64,000 bases of DNA from Chryseobacterium shigense. Lineage in GTDB: Bacteria; Bacteroidota; Bacteroidia; Flavobacteriales; Weeksellaceae. The DNA lies in NCBI RefSeq assembly GCF_900156575.1, contig NZ_FTNY01000004.1, forward strand, positions 372,001 to 436,000. Reading direction: 5' to 3'. The notes under the pieces were generated by a model. That model saw nothing but the letters and a program-made list of their open reading frames with translations, did no database searches and had not been told where the DNA came from. Within the stretch, counting starts at the first letter, position 1. Each line of letters opens with the position of its first letter. Positions 9,002-16,498 of the stretch are shown piece after piece. The translations under genes were made by a program, and so were the position numbers.

Positions 9002-9916
9002 CTATTTTTGAAACAACCCGGAAATCCATTGAAGCAATTCCTGAAAGTCATTTTGTGAATAACCCAATTGCAAATAATGAATATCATCAGCCTTCCTGTA
9101 CCATGTCAACTGACGCTTTGCATATCTGCGGCTGTTTTTTTTGATCTCTGAAACGGCAAACTCAAGATCCCATTCTCCATCAAAATATTTGAACAGTTCG
9201 GAATACCCCACCGTTTTCAATGCGGTAAGTTCTTTAAATTCCTCCAGGCCTTCCGCTTCTGCCAAAAGCCCTTTTTCCATCATGATATCTACCCTTCTGT
9301 TGATCCTGTCGTACAGATCTTCTCTCGGAGCTTCAATTCCGATACGGATCACATTGAAATCTCTGGAATCCTGTGAAACAGCGATCTGCTCAGAATATTT
9401 TTTATTCGTCTGCCAGATCACATCAATCGCACGTAAAAGTCTTCTGTGGTTGTGAAAATCTACTACTTCGAAATACTCGGGATCCAGTTCTTTCAATATC
9501 CCCTGAAGTTTTTCAATTCCTTCCGTTTCAAAAATTTCCTGTAATTTTTTCTGATTATTTTCATCAGCTTCAGGCAGATCATTCAAACCTTCGATAACTG
9601 CTTTTTCATACATCATACTTCCCCCGACCAGAATAACGGTATCGTGATTGGTAAAAAGCTCACGGAGTTTTTTTAAAGCATCTTCTTCATATTGACCGAT
9701 GGAATAGTATTCTTTAACCGAAAGATTCCCAATAAAATGATGAGGTGCCTGCGCCAGTTCCTCTTCCGAAGGCGACGCTGTGCCTATTTTCATTTCTTTA
9801 AAAAACTGACGGGAATCACACGAAATAATTTCCGTATTGAAATGGTTGGCAAGATCAATAGCCAGTCTCGTTTTGCCTATTCCAGTGGGTCCTACAACAG
9901 AAATCAAATTTTTCAT
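9002..9916 (-). CDS. miaA: tRNA dimethylallyltransferase (MiaA)
   Basis: MiaA transfers the dimethylallyl group from DMAPP to N6 of A37 in tRNAs that read UNN codons. The protein starts MKNLISVVGPTGIGKT, so the P-loop lies at residues 9-16. It is followed by the ISCDSRQFFKEMKIGTASPS DSRQ segment, the HHFIG motif, VGGSMMYEKAVIEGL and the C-terminal YAKRQLTWYRK motif. The frame extends upstream to 9988, but family alignment places the start at the ATG at 9916 (304 residues). It is divergent from yicC, with an 80-bp region beyond the long frame that carries the yicC promoter. Confidence 0.95.
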   Translation of the reverse strand: MKNLISVVGPTGIGKTRLAIDLANHFNTEIISCDSRQFFKEMKIGTASPSEEELAQAPHHFIGNLSVKEYYSIGQYEEDALKKLRELFTNHDTVILVGGSMMYEKAVIEGLNDLPEADENNQKKLQEIFETEGIEKLQGILKELDPEYFEVVDFHNHRRLLRAIDVIWQTNKKYSEQIAVSQDSRDFNVIRIGIEAPREDLYDRINRRVDIMMEKGLLAEAEGLEEFKELTALKTVGYSELFKYFDGEWDLEFAVSEIKKNSRRYAKRQLTWYRKADDIHYLQLGYSQNDFQELLQWISGLFQK

Positions 9917-10022
9917 ATGTAGTTTATCTATTTGTTTTTTAAAGGTCATATGGAATCTAAAATCTTCCTCATTAATTGTGGTTTCCAAATCACTGCGATT
10001 TCACAGTGCTAATTTAAATGTT

Positions 10023-10030
10023 TATCTTTG
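10023..10030 (+). promoter_or_regulatory. -7 promoter box of yicC
   Basis: TATCTTTG is a perfect Bacteroidota -7 box, 17 bp before the yicC ATG. No clear -33 TTTG is seen at the expected distance. Confidence 0.5.
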
Positions 10031-10047
10031 TACAACAATAAAAAACT

Positions 10048-10905
10048 ATGATTTTATCAATGACCGGATTCGGCAGAGCCGAAGGTGTTTTTGAAGGCAA
10101 AAAGATTTCAATAGATATTAAATCATTGAACAGCAAAAGCTTTGATTTAAATATCAAAGTTCCTTTACGTTACAAAGAAAAAGAATTCGAAATCAGAAAA
10201 ATCCTTAACGACAGAATTATCCGTGGAAAGGTAGACTGCTACATCAATCTGGAGAACCTTGAGGAAACTAATGATGTGAAGATCAATAGAAGCTTAATTG
10301 ATTCTTATATGAATGAACTTCGCAACATCGCTTCTGACGGACCAGACTTCGAATATCTGAAAATGGCCGTAAGACTTCCTGATGCCATCACATCCAGACC
10401 AGACGAGCTTACGGAAGGTGAATGGGAATCTTTAGCCAAGATTGTTCATGCAGCGGTGGATCGTTTTATGGAGTTCAGAAAAACGGAAGGCGGTATCTTA
10501 CACGAAGAACTGGCCAGAAATATTCAGAATATTGACAAATATCTTTCTGAAGTTATTCCTTTTGAAGAAGAAAGAATCCTTGCAGTAAAAGAACGTTATC
10601 AAAAATCTTTAAAAGAATTTGAAAATGTAGACGAAACCCGTTTTTACCAGGAAATGGCTTATTTTACAGAGAAACTGGATATCGCAGAAGAAAAAGTAAG
10701 ACTTACCCAGCATTTGAAATATTACAAAGAAGTAATGGACAATGAAGATTTCAACGGAAAAAAACTTGGTTTCATTTCTCAGGAGATCGGAAGGGAGATC
10801 AATACTTTAGGGTCAAAAGCCAATCATGCAGAAATCCAGAAACTGGTGGTCATGATGAAAGATGATTTGGAAAAAATTAAAGAACAGACGTTAAACGTTT
10901 TGTAA
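10048..10905 (+). CDS. yicC: YicC family endoribonuclease-like protein
   Basis: This 285-residue protein starts with the family-defining MILSMTGFGRAEG and ends with the conserved EIGREINTLGSKANHAEIQ and KDDLEKIKEQ(T)LNVL segments. YicC family members are ribonucleases acting on small or structured RNA (established for E. coli YicC); the target here is unknown. It precedes guanylate kinase, the same yicC-gmk neighbourhood seen in many bacteria. The 112-bp gap between them holds a hairpin-forming repeat. Confidence 0.93.
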   Translation: MILSMTGFGRAEGVFEGKKISIDIKSLNSKSFDLNIKVPLRYKEKEFEIRKILNDRIIRGKVDCYINLENLEETNDVKINRSLIDSYMNELRNIASDGPDFEYLKMAVRLPDAITSRPDELTEGEWESLAKIVHAAVDRFMEFRKTEGGILHEELARNIQNIDKYLSEVIPFEEERILAVKERYQKSLKEFENVDETRFYQEMAYFTEKLDIAEEKVRLTQHLKYYKEVMDNEDFNGKKLGFISQEIGREINTLGSKANHAEIQKLVVMMKDDLEKIKEQTLNVL

Positions 10906-10906
10906 A

Positions 10907-11012
10907 AGTTATAAGTTATTAATGATGAGTTATGAGTTATTGGAATTACGCTAAAAAGCAACTGATAACTCATAACTCACAATTCATAACTCGTCATTCA
11001 TAATTCATAACT
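10907..11012. repeat. Hairpin-forming degenerate ATGAGTT/AACTCAT repeat element, copy 1
   Basis: The left arm (about 10907-10943) consists of degenerate 7-mers such as ATGAGTT and AAGTTAT. The right arm (about 10961-11012) is made of the reverse complements AACTCAT and ATTCATA, so the RNA would fold into a long imperfect stem. A second element of the same sequence type lies at 53351-53526. Confidence 0.65.
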
Positions 11013-11017
11013 AAAAA

Positions 11018-11584
11018 ATGAATAAAGTTATCATATTTTCAGCACCGTCGGGGAGCGGAAAAACTACATTAGTAAGGCATTCTCTGGAAACATTTCCTGA
11101 ACTGGCATTTTCAATCTCATGTACGACAAGACAGCCCAGAGGAAGTGAAGCGCATGCCGTGGATTACCATTTTTTGAGTCCGGATGAATTCAGACAGAAA
11201 ATAGCGGAAAATGCTTTTGTAGAATTTGAAGAAGTGTATACTGATAAATATTACGGTACTTTAAAATCTGAAGTGGAAAAGATCTGGGATGCAGGGAAAG
11301 TAGTCATTTTTGATGTGGATGTAAAAGGAGGAATTTCTTTAAAAAAATATTTTGGAGAAAAAGCCCTGTCCATTTTCATTGAACCTCCTTCCATAGAAGA
11401 ATTGGAACGAAGATTGATCTCCAGAAACACAGATGATGCAGAAACCATCCAAACCCGGGTAGCAAAGGCAGGAGAAGAAATGACCTATGCAAAAGAGTTT
11501 GACAGGATTGTCATCAATGCCGATCTTGACATAGCAAAAAGAGAAATAGAAAGTTTAATAAAAAAATTTATAGAAAGAAACTAG
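11018..11584 (+). CDS. gmk: Guanylate kinase
   Basis: The 188-residue enzyme phosphorylates GMP to GDP. The P-loop SAPSGSGKTT is at residues 8-17. The GMP-binding region has SCTTRQPRGSEAHAVDYHFL and FVEFEEVYTDKYYGT, followed by FDVDVKGG and the lid ERRLISRNTDD. Length is normal. It is co-directional with yicC and nadA. Its start lies 5 bp after the end of the hairpin repeat, which may set its expression relative to yicC. Confidence 0.96.
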   Translation: MNKVIIFSAPSGSGKTTLVRHSLETFPELAFSISCTTRQPRGSEAHAVDYHFLSPDEFRQKIAENAFVEFEEVYTDKYYGTLKSEVEKIWDAGKVVIFDVDVKGGISLKKYFGEKALSIFIEPPSIEELERRLISRNTDDAETIQTRVAKAGEEMTYAKEFDRIVINADLDIAKREIESLIKKFIERN

Positions 11585-11664
11585 ATGCCAGAAATTAGAA
11601 GTCAGTTGTGCCGATATATTCATTTAAGCCACACCGAAGCTCTAATTTCTAATGTCTAACTTCT
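11583..11664. repeat. Hairpin-forming repeat between gmk and nadA
   Basis: The left arm AGAAATTAGAAGTCAG (about 11590-11605) and the right arm (about 11634-11664, with CTCTAATTTCTAATG) are imperfect reverse complements around GTTGTG/CACAC inner pairs. The sequence differs from the ATGAGTT elements, but the architecture is the same: degenerate short units forming one stem. The right arm creates an out-of-place ATG at 11652 that lengthens the nadA frame. Confidence 0.55.
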
Positions 11665-11687
11665 ATAATCAAAAAATTGAGGTTGAT

Positions 11688-12707
11688 ATGAGTACCGAAA
11701 CATTAGAAAAAGCTAAATCTGCAATTCCTGTAAGAGGATTTCTGGATATAAAAGATATAGCGATTCCTCAAGGAGAAGAATTGGTAAAAGCTATTCTGAA
11801 GCTTAAAGAAGAAAAAAATGCAGTCATCCTTGCCCACTATTACCAGCCGGGAGAAATTCAGGACATCGCTGATTTCCTGGGAGATTCTTTACAGCTGGCA
11901 AGACAGGCTAAAGATACCAATGCAGACATGATCGTATTCTGTGGAGTACATTTCATGGCAGAGGCCGCCAAAATTCTGAACCCGACTAAAAAAGTAGTTC
12001 TTCCGGATACCCTGGCAGGATGTTCTCTCGCAGACGGATGCTCAGGAGAAGGTTTGAGAAAAATGCGTGAACAGCACCCTAATGCTCTTATCGCTACCTA
12101 CATCAACTGTAATGCTGAAACTAAAGCAGAAAGTGATATCATTGTAACCAGTTCAAATGCTGAAACAGTGATTGAAGCTCTACCAAAAGACCGACCGATC
12201 ATTTTTGCTCCGGATAAAAATTTAGGAAGATATTTATCTAAAAAAACCGGCCGTGATATGATTCTTTGGGATGGAAGCTGCATAGTACATGAAGCATTTT
12301 CTATGGAAAGAATTGCGCAGCAATTAGCAGACAATCCTGATGCGAAAATGATTGCCCATCCTGAAAGTGAAGAAGCTGTATTAAAGCTGGCACACTTCAT
12401 CGGTTCTACTTCTGCCTTGTTGAATTTTGTAGAAAAAGACGATTGTCAGAAATTCATTATTGCCACTGAGGAAGGTATTCTTCATGAAATGAGAAAACGT
12501 GCTCCACACAAAGAATTGATTCCGGCTTTGGTTTTTGACGAAAGCTGTAACTGTTCAGAATGTTTCTATATGAAACGTAATACCATGGAAAAGTTATACC
12601 TATGTATGAAATACGAACTTCCTGAAATCCTTATTGACGAAGAACTTCGTTTAAGAGCTTTGAAACCCATTGAGGCGATGCTGGATCTTTCAAAAAGTAT
12701 AAAATAA
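11688..12707 (+). CDS. nadA: Quinolinate synthase A
   Basis: NadA condenses iminoaspartate with dihydroxyacetone phosphate to quinolinate in NAD biosynthesis and needs a [4Fe-4S] cluster. The three cluster cysteines are visible: in the DTLAGCSLADGC region near residue 112, in YINC/WDGSC-type contexts mid-protein, and in the C-terminal CNCSECFYMKRNTMEKLY. The substrate segment AHYYQPGEIQDIADFLGDS is also present. The frame opens at 11652, but that ATG lies inside the intergenic repeat; the ATG at 11688 (339 residues, MSTETLEK) is preferred. No nadB is seen nearby. A bidirectional terminator follows. Confidence 0.95.
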   Translation: MSTETLEKAKSAIPVRGFLDIKDIAIPQGEELVKAILKLKEEKNAVILAHYYQPGEIQDIADFLGDSLQLARQAKDTNADMIVFCGVHFMAEAAKILNPTKKVVLPDTLAGCSLADGCSGEGLRKMREQHPNALIATYINCNAETKAESDIIVTSSNAETVIEALPKDRPIIFAPDKNLGRYLSKKTGRDMILWDGSCIVHEAFSMERIAQQLADNPDAKMIAHPESEEAVLKLAHFIGSTSALLNFVEKDDCQKFIIATEEGILHEMRKRAPHKELIPALVFDESCNCSECFYMKRNTMEKLYLCMKYELPEILIDEELRLRALKPIEAMLDLSKSIK

Positions 12708-12710
12708 AAA

Positions 12711-12742
12711 ATAAGCACTGTTTTCGCAGTGCTTATTTTTTT
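12711..12742. terminator. Bidirectional terminator between nadA and the peptide cluster
   Basis: AAGCACTG (12713-12720) and CAGTGCTT (12727-12734) form a perfect stem with A-rich and T-rich flanks on both sides, so it can end nadA (+) and the last Cys-rich peptide (-). Confidence 0.85.
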
Positions 12743-12936
12743 TAAAATGGTCCGGAACACAAATAATCTACCTTTACCCGTAATTTACAGCATTCAGGCA
12801 AAGCATTAAAATCATCACATGATTTTGGGTAATCCGGTCCAGGTCCGTAAGGTCCGGGAGGACAGTTTTCAAAACAGCCGTTTCCTCCATTAACCGATTT
12901 TAGATTTTCTCTCTTTAATTTTTTCAGATTTTTCAT
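12742..12936 (-). CDS. Cys-rich double-glycine-leader peptide (bacteriocin-like), member 3
   Basis: A 64-residue peptide starting at the ATG at 12936 has a basic leader (MKNLKKLKRENLKSVNGG) ending in Gly-Gly and a Cys- and Pro/Gly-rich core (NCPPGPYGPGPDYPKSC, then ALPECCK). A longer frame upstream to 13083 runs through the neighbouring peptide gene and is not credible. Leaders of this type are normally cut after GG by peptidase-containing ABC exporters (family knowledge); none is encoded in this window. The core is clearly paralogous to the 13304-13504 peptide: both share a YGP segment, SC followed four or five residues later by AL, and a CCK motif. Activity is unknown. Confidence 0.75.
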   Translation of the reverse strand: MKNLKKLKRENLKSVNGGNGCFENCPPGPYGPGPDYPKSCDDFNALPECCKLRVKVDYLCSGPF

Positions 12937-12989
12937 AGTCAGATTATCAATAAGATTACAATTCATCAAAAAGATGCAAACATCATTAA

Positions 12990-13160
12990 TTACACCATTG
13001 GAGCATAGCAGGTACCACCGGGTTTTCTCCAGCAACCCCAGGCACCGCCGCCACGGAAACATACATAGGCCGCTCCACCACATGTTTCAATCTGAAACTC
13101 GGTAAACCCACCACTAATCTTACTTTTCTCTTCTCTGGAAAGCTTTTTTAAATTTTTCAT
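12990..13160 (-). CDS. Cys-rich double-glycine-leader peptide (bacteriocin-like), member 2
   Basis: This 56-residue peptide starts at the ATG at 13160 with a clear leader, MKNLKKLSREEKSKISGG. Its short core contains CGGAAYVCFRGGGAWGCW and a final C. It has four cysteines and many Gly/Trp residues and does not align with members 1 and 3, so it may be a different product exported by the same system. The longer frame to 13259 crosses a terminator and is rejected. It is co-directional with its two neighbours. Confidence 0.72.
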   Translation of the reverse strand: MKNLKKLSREEKSKISGGFTEFQIETCGGAAYVCFRGGGAWGCWRKPGGTCYAPMV

Positions 13161-13242
13161 ATTAATTTTATTTTGGTTCATAAATATAACAAATACTTCT
13201 GATCTAAATAAAAACATTTCATGATCATCCAAAACACACATA

Positions 13243-13268
13243 AAAAGCACCGCTTTCACCGTGCTTTT
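13243..13268 (-). terminator. Terminator after peptide member 1
   Basis: AAAAGCAC (13243-13250) pairs with GTGCTTTT (13261-13268). On the minus strand it follows the 13304-13504 gene and ends in a T-run, separating member 1 from members 2 and 3. Confidence 0.65.
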
Positions 13269-13303
13269 ATAGGATAAAAATCCAATGTGACCGACTTATG
13301 AAT

Positions 13304-13504
13304 TTAATGCTGCCCGCAGGGATCTCCGGAACATTTACATTCTAAAAAATACTGATTCTTACAGCAATTGGACAAGGCCTGATAGGCTGCACACGAACGA
13401 ACGCCATAACTTGGGCCATAACCGGTTCCGGGAGGATAAGGACAGCCGCCGGGACATGCCCCTCCATTAATCGTTTTTAGTTTTGTTCTTGATAATTTTT
13501 TCAT
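13304..13504 (-). CDS. Cys-rich double-glycine-leader peptide (bacteriocin-like), member 1
   Basis: This 66-residue peptide has the leader MKKLSRTKLKTINGG and a core with nine cysteines (ACPGGCPYPPGTGYGPSYG, RSCAAYQALSNCCK, then ECKC and C). The Cys pattern and the YGP, SC-AYQAL and CCK motifs match member 3, showing a local duplication. By family knowledge these are ribosomal peptides cleaved after GG on export. Whether they are antimicrobial, signalling or modified is unknown. There is no modifying enzyme, immunity protein or transporter within the window. Confidence 0.75.
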   Translation of the reverse strand: MKKLSRTKLKTINGGACPGGCPYPPGTGYGPSYGVRSCAAYQALSNCCKNQYFLECKCSGDPCGQH

Positions 13505-13818
13505 AATATTCTGAGTTTAAATTACAGTTACACGATCTGTTCACTTTCTGTTGATTGGCATGACAAATATGAAACCTTCAGATCTCAAAACAAAACCAGA
13601 ATTGACAGGTGTAGCCGAATATTAAGTAAGTGTTGTATTTTGATTGTTTATCGTCATTTCAAATAAAAAGTACGGCTTTCCAGACCGTCATTCCACCTTT
13701 TACTTCTGATTAATGGAAGATACTCTTAGCTCAGCAGACTCGCCTACTCCAAATTCACCTTTAGCAAAAAACAATAATGGCACGTTTAAAAATAATGCTG
13801 CTGTCTCAAAATAATTTG
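13505..13818. other. Intergenic stretch with no gene seen
   Basis: This 314-bp region separates the peptide cluster from the threonine leader. It must hold the promoter of peptide member 1 on the minus strand, but I see only a near-match box (CATATTTG) there. Overlapping open frames on both strands across 13777-13995 lack coding character. Confidence 0.5.
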
Positions 13819-13826
13819 TACATTTG
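13819..13826 (+). promoter_or_regulatory. -7 promoter box of the threonine operon
   Basis: TACATTTG is a perfect TAnnTTTG box. Transcription should begin near 13833, only about five bases before the ATG of the leader peptide. Confidence 0.6.
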
Positions 13827-13837
13827 TCTCGTAAAGA

Positions 13838-13945
13838 ATGAACTTTCTAAGAAACATATCAGCCATTTCTCTACCGGAATTACTTATTTCGGGGCTATCT
13901 TCTGTTTCTACATCAACGATTACAACTACAACAACTACCCCGTAG
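13838..13945 (+). CDS. thrL: Threonine operon leader peptide (ThrL-like)
   Basis: A 35-codon open frame (ATG 13838, TAG 13943-13945) sits between the promoter and thrA. It starts MNFLRNISAIS and ends TSTITTTTTTP. Eight of residues 25-34 are threonine, using ACA, ACT, ACG and ACC codons, with one isoleucine. A Thr-rich leader directly before thrABC is the hallmark of transcription attenuation, as in the enterobacterial thr operon (established there). The stop codon sits in the loop of a CCCCG/CGGGG hairpin. The sequence is unrelated to E. coli ThrL apart from the Thr/Ile run. Function is inferred from composition and place. Confidence 0.75.
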   Translation: MNFLRNISAISLPELLISGLSSVSTSTITTTTTTP

Positions 13946-13993
13946 CGGGGTACATTTTCACATATCATTTTCTGCACCCGTACTCTTTTTTTT
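13937..13993 (+). promoter_or_regulatory. Putative threonine attenuator (alternative hairpins)
   Basis: Two exclusive structures share the segment CGGGGT (13946-13951). One pairs it with ACCCCG (13937-13942), with TAG in the loop. The other pairs 13942-13951 (GTA, CGGG, T, two bulged G) with ACCCGTAC (13976-13983) and is followed by a C and eight T (13986-13993), a plausible intrinsic terminator. Which structure forms when the ribosome stalls on Thr codons is not settled by inspection. Confidence 0.55.
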
Positions 13994-14037
13994 AAAGAGT
14001 CATCATTTCGTTTTACCCAACCTCAAATACATATTAG

Positions 14038-16488
14038 ATGAAAATCTTAAAATTCGGCGGTACATCTGTCGCTAACGCCGGGAATATTCTTCTGGCAGAA
14101 AATATTATCAAAAAAGAATCTTCGCAGAACAGGATTGTTGTTGTGGTTTCAGCTCTTCACGGAGTTACAGACAATCTGATAAAAGCAGCAGAATATGCTT
14201 CTGTTAAAGATGAAAGTTACCTTCCGCTCCTCAAAGATCTTGAAGAAAAACACCTGGACCTCGTCAAAGAACTGATCCCCGTTTTAGAACAGAGTGCATG
14301 GCTGAGCTTCGTAAAAAAACATTTCAACGATATAGAAGATGTCTACAACGGAATCTTTGTATTAGGTGAATTTACAGATAAGATCAGGGACAGGATTACT
14401 TCCTATGGTGAATTTCTTTCTTCAAACCTTATCGCAGCCAGATTTCAATATGAAGGATTAGACGCGATGTGGATGAATGCTTCTGAACTGATCAGAACTG
14501 ACAGCAATTTTACTCATGCGAAAGTAGATTTTGAGACCACTGAAGAAAATTTGAAAAGTTATATTGCCAGCCATCACCATCAGATCATTGTGGCACCCGG
14601 TTTTATTGCTAAAGACCAGCATGGTAATATGACAACTCTGGGAAGAGGCGGATCTGATTATACCGCAGCTATTATCGCAGCGGCTGTTTCTGCTGAGGAA
14701 CTCCAGATATGGACTGATGTTAGCGGTATGATGACCGCAGACCCCAGATTGGCATCCAATGCAAAACCCATCCCTGAGATTTCGTATCATGAAGCCATGG
14801 AACTTTCCCATTTTGGGGCTAAAGTGCTCTATCCCCCATCCATACAACCTGTGATGGCCAAAAACATTGATCTTAAAATTAAAAATACTTTTGATCCCGA
14901 TGCGTCCGGAACTTTGGTATCCCATCATCTGAACAGGTCAGCAGACCAACAGCAACAGGCTTCGGCTGGAGTTTCCAATATGAGCCATATTGCTCTGGTT
15001 ACTTTGGAAGGCAGTGGAATGGTGGGTATTCCCGGAATCTCGGCAAAACTTTTCCAGTGTTTAAGTTTTGAAAAAATAAATGTCATTCTTATCACTCAAG
15101 GTTCGTCTGAACATTCTATTACTATTGCTGTTAATGAAAAGGAGGTATTTCATGCCGAAAATGTTGTCAATGCCTGTTTTGGAGATGATATCAGGCTGTC
15201 CAGAATGGCTCCGGTAAAGATAGAAACAGGACTATCCATTGTTGCGCTGGTGGGTGAAAACATGAAAAACAGAAGTGGCATCTGTGCGAAAATGTTTGGA
15301 TGCCTGGGGAACAACGGAATTAATATCCGGGCTATTGCTCAGGGATCTTCAGAAAGGAATATCAGTATCGTTATCTCAGAAAAAGATACCAGAAAAGCGG
15401 TGAATGTTCTTCATGAGGAATTTTTTGAATCAGAAATCAAGCAGGTTCATCTGTATGTCTGCGGAACCGGAAATGTAGGATCAAAACTGATGCAGCAGAT
15501 TTACGATCAGAAGAATTATCTGCAAGAAAATCATTTGATCAATTTACGCATTGTAGGGATTTCCAACAGCCGGAAAATGTTTTTTTCAGAGAAAGGAATT
15601 CCTGAAAGTGAGTTCAGCAACTGGAGCGAAAAAGGGACTGAAGCATCGGTTCATGGATTTGCAAATGAGATTATTTCCAGAAACCTACGGAATTCAGTAT
15701 TTGTTGATGTCACTGCAAGCTCATCGGTACCGGACGTTTATGAAGATCTATTAAAAAGAAGTGTCAATATCGTTGCCTGTAATAAAATAGCAGCCTCATC
15801 AGATTTTGAACAGTATAAAATGTTAAAACACACTGCCCGGAACCATAACTGTAATTTTCACTTTGAAACCAATGTAGGCGCGGGACTTCCCGTGATTGGA
15901 ACCATTAATGATTTAATGAAAAGCGGAGACAAAATCACCTCTATCCAGGCAGTACTAAGCGGAACCTTAAATTTCGTTTTTAATAATTATGATGGCAGCA
16001 GAACTTTTTCAGAAGTTGTAGCCCAAGCTCAGAAGGAAGGTTATACAGAGCCGGATCCACGATTGGATCTTACAGGAACCGATGTAGCCCGAAAGATTTT
16101 AATCTTAGCAAGGGAAGCCGGATATACCCTGCAATTTGAAGATATTGAAAATGAAAGTTTTCTGCCTGAAGAATGTCTTCAGGGAAGTGTGGAAGACTTT
16201 TACAACAAGCTTACCGACTACGAGGATCATTTCAAAAGTTTATTGAATGCTGCTCAAAAAGAAGGTAACATTTTAAAATACACTGCCGAGTTCAAAAACG
16301 GAAAAGCCAAAGTCGGGTTGCAACATGCCGCTCCGGACAGCGATTTGTATCATCTTTATGGTAAAGATAATATTGTCATCTTTAAAACTTTAAGGTATTC
16401 TGAACAGCCTCTTGTGGTAAAAGGTGCCGGTGCAGGAGCTGAAGTAACGGCCAGTGGAGTTTTTGCAGATATTATACGATCCGTTTAA
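14038..16488 (+). CDS. thrA: Bifunctional aspartate kinase / homoserine dehydrogenase I
   Basis: This 816-residue fusion catalyses the first and third steps from aspartate to homoserine. The kinase domain opens with KFGGTSVAN (residues 4-12) and contains GRGGSDYTAAI and the ELQIWTDVSGMMTADPR motif. Two ACT regulatory domains follow (about residues 310-460), with GMVGIPGISAKLF and RSGICAKMFGCLGNNGINIR. The dehydrogenase domain starts with the NADP fold VCGTGNVGSKLMQQ near residue 478 and carries NVGAGLPVIGTINDL and the EPDPRLDLTGTDVARK signature. It is the first structural gene after the leader peptide. Threonine feedback through the ACT domains is likely. Confidence 0.97.
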   Translation: MKILKFGGTSVANAGNILLAENIIKKESSQNRIVVVVSALHGVTDNLIKAAEYASVKDESYLPLLKDLEEKHLDLVKELIPVLEQSAWLSFVKKHFNDIEDVYNGIFVLGEFTDKIRDRITSYGEFLSSNLIAARFQYEGLDAMWMNASELIRTDSNFTHAKVDFETTEENLKSYIASHHHQIIVAPGFIAKDQHGNMTTLGRGGSDYTAAIIAAAVSAEELQIWTDVSGMMTADPRLASNAKPIPEISYHEAMELSHFGAKVLYPPSIQPVMAKNIDLKIKNTFDPDASGTLVSHHLNRSADQQQQASAGVSNMSHIALVTLEGSGMVGIPGISAKLFQCLSFEKINVILITQGSSEHSITIAVNEKEVFHAENVVNACFGDDIRLSRMAPVKIETGLSIVALVGENMKNRSGICAKMFGCLGNNGINIRAIAQGSSERNISIVISEKDTRKAVNVLHEEFFESEIKQVHLYVCGTGNVGSKLMQQIYDQKNYLQENHLINLRIVGISNSRKMFFSEKGIPESEFSNWSEKGTEASVHGFANEIISRNLRNSVFVDVTASSSVPDVYEDLLKRSVNIVACNKIAASSDFEQYKMLKHTARNHNCNFHFETNVGAGLPVIGTINDLMKSGDKITSIQAVLSGTLNFVFNNYDGSRTFSEVVAQAQKEGYTEPDPRLDLTGTDVARKILILAREAGYTLQFEDIENESFLPEECLQGSVEDFYNKLTDYEDHFKSLLNAAQKEGNILKYTAEFKNGKAKVGLQHAAPDSDLYHLYGKDNIVIFKTLRYSEQPLVVKGAGAGAEVTASGVFADIIRSV

Positions 16489-16498
16489 AATAAATAGT

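Noticed and set aside
13777..13995. Overlapping 72-residue (+) and 63-residue (-) frames
   Set aside because: They span the thr promoter and attenuator in other frames than the Thr-rich leader and lack coding features.
14458..14928. 156-residue minus-strand frame inside thrA
   Set aside because: Antisense shadow of a strongly conserved gene; composition is that of reversed codons.
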